Part shown: positions 1-7,377 of the stretch, piece after piece
How the letters are laid out: each line of letters begins with the position of its first letter
Position numbering within the stretch: the stretch's first letter is position 1
DNA from: Gammaproteobacteria bacterium
Lineage (GTDB): Bacteria > Pseudomonadota > Gammaproteobacteria > Pseudomonadales > Azotimanducaceae
Direction: 5' to 3'
DNA: 39,995 nt
Assembly: GCA_005799745.1 (NCBI GenBank)
Contig: SYFY01000148.1
Span: 1-39,995 of the forward strand
Notes under the pieces: generated by a model
What the model was told of the DNA's origin: nothing
Database searches by the model: none
What the model saw: the letters and a program-made list of their open reading frames with translations, nothing else
Position numbers and translations under genes: made by a program

Positions 1-1203
1 AGCATCGGGCGAAAGATGCAGTCCAAGCAACTCGGTCTCGATCAGGTCTATGACATGCGGGCGGTGCGTGTACTGGTTGACGACCTCGCGGCCTGTTACG
101 CAGCGCTCGGCGTTGTACATACCGAGTTTCGACATATCCCCAGTGCCTTCGATGATTACATCACCGCGCCTAAAGAAAACGGTTATCGGAGTATCCATAC
201 TGCGGTGATTGGTCCCGATGGCAAAACCCTGGAAGTGCAAATTCGAACCCACGATATGCATGCCGAAGCGGAGCTTGGTGTTTGTGCCCACTGGTCGTAC
301 AAGGGGCATGGAGATGACGATTCCAGGATCGCCGCGAAGATGGATTGGTTACGCCACGTCGTCGAATGGCATGAGGAGTTAGGCGGGCGGTCCAGTCTTC
401 CAGAGGAACTGAGCCGCAGCATGTCGCAGGAGCGGATCTATGTGTACACCCCCAAGGGTCACGTGATCGATATTGCTGCGGGTGCAACGCCGCTCGATTT
501 TGCCTATCGCATCCATACGGGGATCGGCCACCGATGTGTAGGTGCGAAGGTGGACGGCCGCGATGTACCGCTTAACCATCGGCTCAGCAGTGGTGAGCGC
601 GTCGAAATCACAACCGCTGCTGAAGAGCTACCGCGGCGAGTCTGGCTCGAAGCGGAGACAGGTTATGTGCGCAGCAACCGGGCAAGAGCCAAGATTCACG
701 AATGGTTGAAGGCGCGTGGTCCTGCCGCCAATCGCGAAGCCGGACTCGCTGCAGTCAGCCGCGCCTGCGAACGATTGTGTATTCCCATGCCAACACCGCA
801 AGCGCTCCCAGGACTGGCGGGCGTGCTGGGTGAGGCGAATGCGAACCAACTGCTTGAGGCTCTCGGCGCGGGCGAACGTTCCGTGCGGCCGTTGATCTCT
901 CATTGGATACGAGAGCTGGAGACACTGCCTATTGATTCGAGACGGCCATCGCGTTCGGCTACCATGCAGCGCCTCAGGGTACAGGCTCGAAATCGGCACG
1001 GCTTGTTGCTGGATGTGACCCGTGTGGTGGATGCCCACGGTATCTCGCTGTTAGGTTCGATGGCACGGGTGGTTCCTCCCGACGGAGCGGAAATTATGCT
1101 GGACTTTGAGAGCGACGATTTGCTGGAGGTTTATCGGCTCATCGAAAATCTCCGTCCACTCGTGGGGGTCATCGAGGTTCACGGGCTTGCGGTCGATCTT
1201 TGA
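1..1203 (+). CDS. relA: RelA, (p)ppGpp synthetase, C-terminal part (5' end outside window)
   Basis: This is the end of the ribosome-associated alarmone synthetase, which makes (p)ppGpp when uncharged tRNA enters the ribosome. The frame is open from base 1 (SIGRKM...), so the start lies upstream. Visible residues 15-90 are the end of the synthetase domain, with YDMRAVRV, NGYRSIHT (nucleotide-binding Tyr region) and LEVQIRT. They resemble RelA (DVRAVR, ELGV.AHW) more than SpoT. A TGS domain follows at about 145-205 (RIYVYTPKG to ERVEITT), then a helical stretch, then an ACT domain at about 322-396 (RNRHGLLLDVTRVV). Between the helical part and ACT I find no counterpart of the Cys-rich zinc-finger region of E. 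coli RelA, and the C-terminal half is about 80 residues shorter. The hydrolase half is not visible, so its activity cannot be judged. The call is firm; RelA over SpoT is very likely. Confidence 0.93.
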   Translation, partial: SIGRKMQSKQLGLDQVYDMRAVRVLVDDLAACYAALGVVHTEFRHIPSAFDDYITAPKENGYRSIHTAVIGPDGKTLEVQIRTHDMHAEAELGVCAHWSYKGHGDDDSRIAAKMDWLRHVVEWHEELGGRSSLPEELSRSMSQERIYVYTPKGHVIDIAAGATPLDFAYRIHTGIGHRCVGAKVDGRDVPLNHRLSSGERVEITTAAEELPRRVWLEAETGYVRSNRARAKIHEWLKARGPAANREAGLAAVSRACERLCIPMPTPQALPGLAGVLGEANANQLLEALGAGERSVRPLISHWIRELETLPIDSRRPSRSATMQRLRVQARNRHGLLLDVTRVVDAHGISLLGSMARVVPPDGAEIMLDFESDDLLEVYRLIENLRPLVGVIEVHGLAVDL

Positions 1204-1206
1204 CTA

Positions 1207-1234
1207 AGGAAGGTCTAATTAGTCAGACCTTCCT
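1207..1234 (+). terminator. Hairpin just after relA, possible terminator
   Basis: A perfect 10-bp inverted repeat (arms 1207-1216 and 1225-1234, 8-base loop) begins four bases after the relA stop codon. Its position suits transcription termination or 3'-end protection of relA mRNA. There is no T-run after the stem on either strand, so it is not a textbook intrinsic terminator. An alternative pairing of 1202-1206 with 1220-1224 is possible. Confidence 0.5.
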
Positions 1235-1514
1235 GTGTGGTCTATGGAAGCACCACTACTTTCCATGCGCGTGGCGCGTGCCTCGCAGGTGCATTCACGT
1301 GCAAAGCCCGTGTAAACGCAGGGAAAATGCGAGGAATCCCAAGGATTCCGCCCTGATTAATTGCATATTTTCGTCAGAACCCATACCTCTTTGGAGTGAC
1401 GACCAACGAAGTTATGGCGGAAATAGACATTAATCAGAGATTCCCTAAGCTTGAAAGGCATCTGCAGACGGGCAAACACCTTTTGTTTTCAAGACAATTT
1501 CAATGGAGTTCATC
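1235..1514. other. Intergenic region relA-adk
   Basis: No gene is recognised here. A second small hairpin (arms 1333-1339 and 1343-1349, 3-base loop) is present. A weak -35-like TTGCAT lies at 1361-1366 with no good -10 at the right distance. The adk promoter probably lies here, but I cannot place it. The ribosome-binding GGAG of adk is at 1505-1508. Confidence 0.4.
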
Positions 1515-2159
1515 ATGAGACTGATCCTCCTCGGCCCACCGGGCGCAGGCAAGGGTACCCAGGCGCAGTTCATCAAGGATCACTGGAAAATCCCGCAGAT
1601 TTCCACTGGCGACATGCTGCGTGCCGCGGTCAAAGCCGGTACTGAACTCGGCCGTCGTGCCAAAGTGGTGATGGATTCAGGTGGGTTGGTTTCCGATGAC
1701 ATCATTATCGGATTGGTGAAAGAACGAATTACCGCGCCTGATTGTGTCGGTGGATTTTTGTTCGACGGCTTTCCCCGAACGATCCCGCAAGCAGAAGCGA
1801 TGGAACAGGCCGGTGTTGCCATCGATGCTGTGGTTGAAATCGCTGTACCGGATGAAGAGTTGATCGCTCGCATCACCGGTCGACGAGTACATCCGGGATC
1901 AGGACGGGTCTACCACATCCGATTCAGTCCACCCAAGGTAACTGACCGTGACGACGTCACCGGTGAGCCCCTTGTTCAGCGTGACGATGACAAAGAAGCC
2001 ACGGTGCGTGAACGCATCTCGGTGTACAACGCACAAACGCGACCGCTCGTTGATTTCTACAAGGCAAGGATTCGCGCTGGTGGACTGCAGTACCACAGCA
2101 TCCCCGGTGTCGGCAGTGTTGAGGAGATACGTGGTGCGGTTCTGAAGGCCCTATCCTGA
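1515..2159 (+). CDS. adk: Adenylate kinase
   Basis: Cytosolic enzyme that interconverts ATP + AMP and 2 ADP, setting the adenylate energy balance. The product of 214 residues has the family's usual length. The P-loop GPPGAGKGT is at residues 7-15, FLFDGFPRT follows in the core, and a long LID domain carries [23 protein letters not shown] and [11 protein letters not shown]. The LID lacks the four-cysteine zinc site, as in other Gram-negative enzymes. I chose the ATG at 1515, with GGAG six bases upstream and the standard MRLILLG start; an in-frame ATG at 1503 overlaps that ribosome-binding site and is less likely. The gene stands alone between relA and the convergent moeA. Its stop codon lies inside the first unit of a 14-base tandem repeat. 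Confidence 0.97.
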   Translation: MRLILLGPPGAGKGTQAQFIKDHWKIPQISTGDMLRAAVKAGTELGRRAKVVMDSGGLVSDDIIIGLVKERITAPDCVGGFLFDGFPRTIPQAEAMEQAGVAIDAVVEIAVPDEELIARITGRRVHPGSGRVYHIRFSPPKVTDRDDVTGEPLVQRDDDKEATVRERISVYNAQTRPLVDFYKARIRAGGLQYHSIPGVGSVEEIRGAVLKALS

Positions 2160-2201
2160 GGACCCTATCCTGAAGACCCTATCCTCTAGACCCATCCTGA
2201 A
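2147..2201 (+). repeat. 14-base tandem repeat, about four copies, at the 3' end of adk
   Basis: Units at 2147-2160, 2161-2174, 2175-2188 and 2189-2201 follow the consensus GACCCTATCCTGAA; the last unit is 13 bases. The first unit contains the final codons and TGA stop of adk, so the array looks like duplication of the gene's own end outwards into the spacer. The unit length is not a multiple of three. It sits just before the adk/moeA hairpin. Confidence 0.85.
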
Positions 2202-2232
2202 GACACAGATCTGACGAGTAAATTCTGTGGCT

Positions 2233-2266
2233 AGCGTTAGTGGCTGTTGTCAGCCACTAGAACGCT
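2233..2266. terminator. Hairpin between convergent adk and moeA
   Basis: A strong stem (2238-2246 with 2251-2259, loop TTGT) is extended by AGCGT/ACGCT arms at 2233-2237 and 2262-2266 across a two-base bulge. It includes the moeA stop codon. It is well placed as a two-way terminator for the converging genes, but no clear T-run follows on either strand. The stem is seen directly; the function is inferred. Confidence 0.55.
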
Positions 2267-3498
2267 GCAAAAGGCAATACGGCCACCTTCGTCCCGGCGA
2301 CTAGATCACCTGAGTTTTTCGGAATTTCTATCAGACAGTTGGTGTCTTGAAACGTCGACAGCCGATTCGAACTCTGATCGCCGTGAATGGCAACGTGGGG
2401 CGAGTCGCCTTCACCATTCCATGTGAGTTGTCCTCTCTGATATTCGGTTCGGCCGGGTTTGTGGGCTACCGTGGTAGAGAGCAGAGCCGGTATCTTCAAA
2501 GGCGGTACTACGCCGACGCCGCAGGCTGCCAACACTGCGGGGCGTGCAACCAGCAGCCAGGTGACGATCGCTGAGACGGGATTTCCTGGCAGTCCACAAA
2601 ACCAAGCTTTGCCGATTTGACCAAAAGCCAGAGGTTTTCCCGGCTTTAGATTGAGTTTCCAGAAGTGCAGCGAACCGAGCGATTCGACGGCCGCCTTAAC
2701 ATGATCATGATCTCCGACGGAAACCCCGCCTGAGGTGATAATGAAATCCTGGTCGCGCGAGGCGTTGTGGAGTGCCTGACGAGTCGCGTCAGCGGTATCG
2801 GGAAGGTTGCCGAGATCAGTGCGTTCGACGGGCAGGCCACCGAGCAAACCCAACAACGTTTGTCGGTTGGATTCATAGATACAGCCAAACGGAAGTGGCC
2901 CGTCGTTTGCAGGATCGATCAGTTCATCACCTGTAGAAAACACGCCGACACGCAGTCGTCGACTGACTTCAACCGATGCACGACCGTCCGTCGCGAGTCG
3001 TCCCAGATCCACCGGCGTGATCAACCGTCCACGACTGACGAGGCGCTCACCGGCATTGATATCGTGACCAGTTGGACGAATATTGGAGCGTGCCTCGGGA
3101 TCACCGTTGATGAGGATGAAAGCTCCTTCACGAAGGCAATCCTCCTGGAGGATCACGCGCCGGGCCGTTGGTGGAACTGCAGCGCCAGTGAAAATCCGAA
3201 TGCAGTCTTCCGGATCGAAGTTCCTCTCAAAGGGCTTGCCCGCGGCACTTTCACCCACGACACGAAACCTCCGTCCAACAACATCTTTGTCGCTTGAATC
3301 GGCGATGGCGTAACCATCCATCGCTGAACTTGCGAAGGGTGGAGAAGCGAAGCGCGCTTTGATGTCGTGCGGGCTCACCCGTCCCAGGGCGCTTTGCAAT
3401 GGCACAGTCTCGGCATCGAACGGAGGCGAAATCATCGCCGTAATTCGTTCCAGGGCTTCGTTAAGGTCCAGGGCCTCGTTACTATCTCGGTTCTTCAA
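2257..3498 (-). CDS. moeA: Molybdopterin molybdenumtransferase MoeA
   Basis: Inserts molybdate into adenylylated molybdopterin, the last common step of molybdenum cofactor synthesis in the cytosol. The 413-residue product shows family blocks in order: SAMDGYA (residues 58-64), RIFTGAAVP, then GVFSTGDELI, SGGVSVGDHDHV of the MoCF-binding domain, and GLPGNPVSA. Length is normal for the family. The start is uncertain. I prefer TTG at 3498 because AGAGGA (3510-3505) lies six bases before it; another in-frame TTG is at 3513, and the first ATG would remove conserved N-terminal sequence. No other cofactor gene lies nearby. The gene is divergent from tsaB with only 30 bases between starts, so both promoters must overlap the coding ends. 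Confidence 0.92.
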   Translation of the reverse strand: MKNRDSNEALDLNEALERITAMISPPFDAETVPLQSALGRVSPHDIKARFASPPFASSAMDGYAIADSSDKDVVGRRFRVVGESAAGKPFERNFDPEDCIRIFTGAAVPPTARRVILQEDCLREGAFILINGDPEARSNIRPTGHDINAGERLVSRGRLITPVDLGRLATDGRASVEVSRRLRVGVFSTGDELIDPANDGPLPFGCIYESNRQTLLGLLGGLPVERTDLGNLPDTADATRQALHNASRDQDFIITSGGVSVGDHDHVKAAVESLGSLHFWKLNLKPGKPLAFGQIGKAWFCGLPGNPVSAIVTWLLVARPAVLAACGVGVVPPLKIPALLSTTVAHKPGRTEYQRGQLTWNGEGDSPHVAIHGDQSSNRLSTFQDTNCLIEIPKNSGDLVAGTKVAVLPFAAF

Positions 3499-3528
3499 TC
3501 TATGTCCTCTCAACGAGTAGTCCCGCGC

Positions 3529-4188
3529 ATGCCGGTCATTCTTTCCCTGGATACGTCAGGTCCACTGTGTTCGGTGGCTTTAGCCCGGGACGGGGAGCGT
3601 TTTGTCGATTCGAGGCGAGTCGATCGGCAACACAACCTCCATGTGCTGGGTGCTATCGATGGCCTTTGCCTTAGAGCAGGCATTCTACCCCGGCAGCTTG
3701 ATGGAATCGTTTTCATCAAAGGACCGGGCTCCTTTACCGGTGTCCGCCTTGCGGTCGCCGTGGCGCAGGCACTGGCTTACGGCAGCGGTGCGCGGGTGCT
3801 TGGCGTAACGTCATCGCATGCGCTGGCGTTGCACGCGGCGAAACAAGGAATACCTCGGTGCGTCACTGCCATTTGCTCACGCGGAACACTTTGGTATCTG
3901 TCTGGCTGGGTGACGGCTAAAGATGAGGCGAGTCCGGTTCATGTGGACCAGCTTGTTGCGCAGCCACCGGAATGGCTGAGTATGTATGATGTATTGGTGG
4001 GTGATCCGCCATCGTGGGTGCCTGAGGCGTTGGCGCTTGTTCCTGCCGATGCACAGCCCGCCGCTACGCTTCTGGACTACGCAATTACCCATTGGGGTCA
4101 AGCAGCATGGACGGATGCAGAAGGTGCGCTGCCGGTGTACATCGACGGAGATCATCCGTGGCAGCCTGCAGTGGCAAAGACCGAGTGA
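3529..4188 (+). CDS. tsaB: tRNA threonylcarbamoyladenosine biosynthesis protein TsaB
   Basis: Partner and activator of TsaD in making t6A at position 37 of ANN-decoding tRNAs. The 219-residue protein has the ASKHA-fold N-terminus (PVILSLDTSGPLCSVAL) and the signature KGPGSFTGVRLAVAVAQALAYG, which is close to the family pattern. The C-terminal half is diverged, as is usual for TsaB. The start at 3529 matches the family N-terminus. An in-frame ATG at 3502 would add nine residues and overlap the moeA start; no clear Shine-Dalgarno settles it. The stop overlaps the rsmJ start (GTGA), so the two are likely cotranslated. Both act on RNA modification. Confidence 0.92.
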   Translation: MPVILSLDTSGPLCSVALARDGERFVDSRRVDRQHNLHVLGAIDGLCLRAGILPRQLDGIVFIKGPGSFTGVRLAVAVAQALAYGSGARVLGVTSSHALALHAAKQGIPRCVTAICSRGTLWYLSGWVTAKDEASPVHVDQLVAQPPEWLSMYDVLVGDPPSWVPEALALVPADAQPAATLLDYAITHWGQAAWTDAEGALPVYIDGDHPWQPAVAKTE

Positions 4189-4904
4189 AGCCGCCGATCT
4201 ATTGTGGCAGCGCCCGGAATTCCGACGTCTACATGCGTCATCCCGGATTTGAAGTGGTTGATACGAAACCTCCGTCGAATTCGGACACACCTTGCCTCTC
4301 GGTGGAAGGGTCGTCGCTGATGGTGCACATTCCTGACGGATCATCTCCGTGGCGACCGGAGCCTGTTGAAGCCCGTAAAGTGCGGCGTGACTCGTTGTTG
4401 GCGCGTGCGGTCGGAGTCCACTCGGATACTCAGATTGAAGTGCTGGACGCCATGGCCGGGTGGGGTGGAGATGGACTGGAGTTGGTGGCCATCGGAGCAC
4501 GGGTCAACCTGGTGGAAGCCTCGCCGATCGTACATGCGCTGCTCGTGGAGCGAGCTATGGCGTCGGCGCTGCAGCCAACGTCGATTCAGTGCGCGGATGC
4601 CTGGGGTGTGATCGCCAGCGGATTATGGGATGTCATCGTGCTCGATCCGATGTTCCCCGAGCGAGGGCGCAAGGGACTTGCCAAACGACCGATGCAAATT
4701 CTCCAGCAATTGGCGACTCCCGATTTGCGGACCCTCGCGGAGTGGGTCGAACACGCGCTGCAGCACGTGCGTTCACGTGTCGTAGTGAAACGTCGTCGCA
4801 CGGAGACTGTGCACGGTAAACCGGCATGGCAAGTCGGTGGGACCACGGTTCGATTCGATGTGTACGTGCCAACGCAGCCTGGCCAACTCAGACAAGAGGT
4901 TTGA
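4185..4904 (+). CDS. rsmJ: 16S rRNA (guanine1516-N2)-methyltransferase RsmJ
   Basis: SAM-dependent enzyme that methylates G1516 of 16S rRNA. The product is 239 residues. It shows the SAM-binding block EVLDAMAGWGGDGLELVAIGARV, then VEASPIVHALL, and the catalytic-type motif LDPMFPERGRKGLAKR, which matches the LDPMFP block of RsmJ. Near the C-terminus, RSRVVVKRRR and the closing RFDVYV also fit. The GTG at 4185 overlaps the tsaB stop by four bases. A later ATG at 4233 is possible, but the coupled GTG is favoured. The end lies five bases from the convergent plsB stop with no room for a terminator between them. Confidence 0.9.
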   Translation: MKPPIYCGSARNSDVYMRHPGFEVVDTKPPSNSDTPCLSVEGSSLMVHIPDGSSPWRPEPVEARKVRRDSLLARAVGVHSDTQIEVLDAMAGWGGDGLELVAIGARVNLVEASPIVHALLVERAMASALQPTSIQCADAWGVIASGLWDVIVLDPMFPERGRKGLAKRPMQILQQLATPDLRTLAEWVEHALQHVRSRVVVKRRRTETVHGKPAWQVGGTTVRFDVYVPTQPGQLRQEV

Positions 4905-4909
4905 GCTGA

Positions 4910-7270
4910 TCAGCCGCGTTGTACAGCGCGCAAAAAATCCCGGTTGATCACTGAACCCGCGGTACGTGCCACCTGACGAGCCAACTCTGAGGGGACGAGG
5001 AAACCGGAATCGTTCTCTGTGATGGCCCTGCGCCTGAGCATCTGATCCACGAATTGGTTGAAAAGCGTGGCGTCGAAAAACTCCGGTGCGTTCAGGCCGT
5101 AGAGCCGCGATAACCTGCGAGCCACTTGATGACTTTGATCCTGCAGTGATTTGCGGGTGATGCCGTGTTCGGTCCCAGTCAAAAGTCCAATAACGATAAA
5201 GAGACGCTCAAGCGATGGCATCACGACTTGTGCGAGCAGGTGTAAGTGCTGATGTTCACTCGATTCAGCGCCGGGAGGCTCGAGCGACCTTGAATCCCCT
5301 TGCACAATCAGACCGAGTGAAACCATGCGTTCAACCATGGCACCGATGGGGATCGGGTCCGGCGGCAAACTCAGCTCGAGCGCGAGGTAGGGGAAAATCG
5401 TATCAGTGATCTGCTGCAAGGAATCAGCGTTGATGGGGCGGCGTCGGTGCACCAGAAGGCATGCGATTAGCGAAGGCAGTGCCAAGGTGTGAGCGACGTT
5501 GTTGCGATACCAGGTGAGCAGAATCGCGGAGACTGCTTCAGTTGCAACGATGCGGTCATGCCGATGAAACTCAATCTGAATCAGTTTGAGGCGGACGACT
5601 GCTTGCACGGAGGTTTCGTTGTTCCACTCAATCGTCTCGTAGCCGGAGAACTTGAGGAGATCCACGCAGATTCGCGCCTGTTCGTTCAGAACTTTCTCTT
5701 CAACGGCGAGGCGTGGTGTAGCCAATACGACTAACGCCACCAGATTCACTGCGTTGACGTGCGCGTGCCGATTAATGCGCTGTAGGAGTTCACCGCCCAG
5801 ACGCTGAGCGAGAGGAGCTTCCGCAGTCGTATCTTGCTGGCCAAGCCAGTCTTCGAGCGCGAGCGGGTTTCCAAGGATGACGCGAACTGTGCCAAAACGT
5901 TGTTTGATGAGCCGCAGGCTGCGAAACACATCAAGCATCGACTCACGTTGTTTTGTGCCACCTCGAAGCTCGTCGAGATAGGTGGCGGCTTCCACGAGCT
6001 TTTCGTAACCGATATAAACCGGGACAAAGGCGATCGGTTTGGGTAGGCCGCGGCGGTTAGCCGCGATTGTCATACGCAAGAGCCCCGTGCGCGCGGGGAG
6101 CAGGCGCCCCGTACGGCTTCTACCTCCCTCGGGGAAGTACTCAACGCTGTAGCCGCGACGGAACACCTGGTAGAGATACTCTTCGAATACGGTTCGATAA
6201 GTCTCGTCGTCGCCGAATTTGCGACGGAGAAAAAAGGCCCCGCCGCGCCGCAAGATCGGGCCGAGGATGGGAATATCCAGATTGTCACCTGCTGCGATGT
6301 GGGGAAGCATCAACCCACGCTGATAGAGCAGCCAGGAAAGCAGCAGATAATCCAGATGGCTGCGATGTGAAGGCACATAGACCAAGGTATGGTCCTCTGC
6401 GACTTGTAACGCTCGATCGAGACCCTGCAGATCGACGCCATCGTAGATCCGCGTCCAGAACCAGTCGAGCAACTTGGCGAGCACCCTGATGGTTGGCCAA
6501 GACATGTCAGAGGCAACGGTGTGCGCCATCTTCAAGGCGCGCTTTTCCTGCTCAGACCGTTTGCGTGTATCACCTTGTGATTGGTGTTCGATCGCGGCGT
6601 TTACCGCACGCGAGGTCGCGATCTGGTGAACCAATGTGCGGCGGTGGGAAAGATCCGGACCCAGTACTGTTCGACGTTGGTTGCGCAGGCGCACTCGCAT
6701 TAACCGCGCCATTCGGCGCAAACGAACTTCCTCTGGTAGGGAAGCATCCGCAGCCTGCTGTAATGGCAGTGGTGTTCCAAACTGCACGACGATTCCGCGT
6801 CGGTTCATGAAGAGGTTCAACATGCGCTTGACGCGTCCGGTGACTGCCCAGGCTTCGGATACCAAGAGCCGCCACCAAGAATGTTCGCGCATCGGCGCTC
6901 GGCTCCAGAGAACGTTGACCGGCACGAGCAAAACATCACTCGACAGAGCCGCTGGCGAGCTGAGCAGCCGCTGCATCAGCTTGGAATAAGACAACATGGT
7001 GTTACGTTGCAGGAAACCTGCTGGCCGGTGCAGAAAGAGAAAACGTCTTCGTTCTGTGGCGGCGCCGATCAAAAACGGATCATCAGGAGCTGGCAGTCCC
7101 TGCTCGCGACAAACCAGCTCCAACAACGCGATATCGGTGATGGAGCGGTTCAGCAGGACATAAACGGGGTTGCAGTTGGATGGAAGATTTTCAAATCCCG
7201 TGACCTGAGGTTCAACGAACCGTTCCAGCAATCTACGGATCAACCGGTACCGCGGATCGGTGGTCCGCAT
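4910..7270 (-). CDS. plsB: Glycerol-3-phosphate acyltransferase PlsB
   Basis: Inner-membrane enzyme that acylates sn-glycerol 3-phosphate at position 1, the first step of phospholipid synthesis. The 786-residue protein carries the acyltransferase blocks in order: HRSHLD (residues 302-307, the HX4D catalytic pair H302/D307), GAFFLRRKFGDD, YFPEGGRSRTGR and FVPVYIGYEK. A long N-terminal domain and a C-terminal helical domain flank them, as in the PlsB family (about 800 residues) and unlike the short PlsC/PlsY types. I chose ATG at 7270; TTG at 7276 is in frame just upstream. It is the last gene of the minus-strand run, 107 bases after gspD, and may be transcribed with it. Confidence 0.95.
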   Translation of the reverse strand: MRTTDPRYRLIRRLLERFVEPQVTGFENLPSNCNPVYVLLNRSITDIALLELVCREQGLPAPDDPFLIGAATERRRFLFLHRPAGFLQRNTMLSYSKLMQRLLSSPAALSSDVLLVPVNVLWSRAPMREHSWWRLLVSEAWAVTGRVKRMLNLFMNRRGIVVQFGTPLPLQQAADASLPEEVRLRRMARLMRVRLRNQRRTVLGPDLSHRRTLVHQIATSRAVNAAIEHQSQGDTRKRSEQEKRALKMAHTVASDMSWPTIRVLAKLLDWFWTRIYDGVDLQGLDRALQVAEDHTLVYVPSHRSHLDYLLLSWLLYQRGLMLPHIAAGDNLDIPILGPILRRGGAFFLRRKFGDDETYRTVFEEYLYQVFRRGYSVEYFPEGGRSRTGRLLPARTGLLRMTIAANRRGLPKPIAFVPVYIGYEKLVEAATYLDELRGGTKQRESMLDVFRSLRLIKQRFGTVRVILGNPLALEDWLGQQDTTAEAPLAQRLGGELLQRINRHAHVNAVNLVALVVLATPRLAVEEKVLNEQARICVDLLKFSGYETIEWNNETSVQAVVRLKLIQIEFHRHDRIVATEAVSAILLTWYRNNVAHTLALPSLIACLLVHRRRPINADSLQQITDTIFPYLALELSLPPDPIPIGAMVERMVSLGLIVQGDSRSLEPPGAESSEHQHLHLLAQVVMPSLERLFIVIGLLTGTEHGITRKSLQDQSHQVARRLSRLYGLNAPEFFDATLFNQFVDQMLRRRAITENDSGFLVPSELARQVARTAGSVINRDFLRAVQRG

Positions 7271-7272
7271 GA

Positions 7273-7365
7273 TCAATGACCGCCCGGCACCGGCGTACCG
7301 CTGATTGCGACCGTTAGTGTTCCGAGAGCAATCTCAAGGCTAATGGTGAAGCGGAGAAGTTGCAC
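7273..7365 (-). CDS. Possible 30-codon leader ORF between gspD and plsB (unproven)
   Basis: A GTG-initiated frame of 30 codons fills most of the gspD-plsB spacer and stops two bases before the plsB ATG. The predicted peptide (MQLLRFTISLEIALG...) is rather hydrophobic. It has no clear ribosome-binding site and no recognised family. The tight fit to the plsB start would allow translational coupling, but chance is a fair explanation for so short a frame. Confidence 0.12.
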   Translation of the reverse strand: MQLLRFTISLEIALGTLTVAISGTPVPGGH

Positions 7366-7377
7366 GGGTCAACCCCG

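Noticed and set aside
1-1203. spoT instead of relA
   Set aside because: YDMRAVRV, AELGVCAHW and the FDDYITAPKENGY block follow RelA rather than SpoT, though the hydrolase and EXDD/RXKD region is outside the window.
1207-1234. Textbook Rho-independent terminator after relA
   Set aside because: The stem is perfect but no T-run follows, so I kept it only as a possible terminator.
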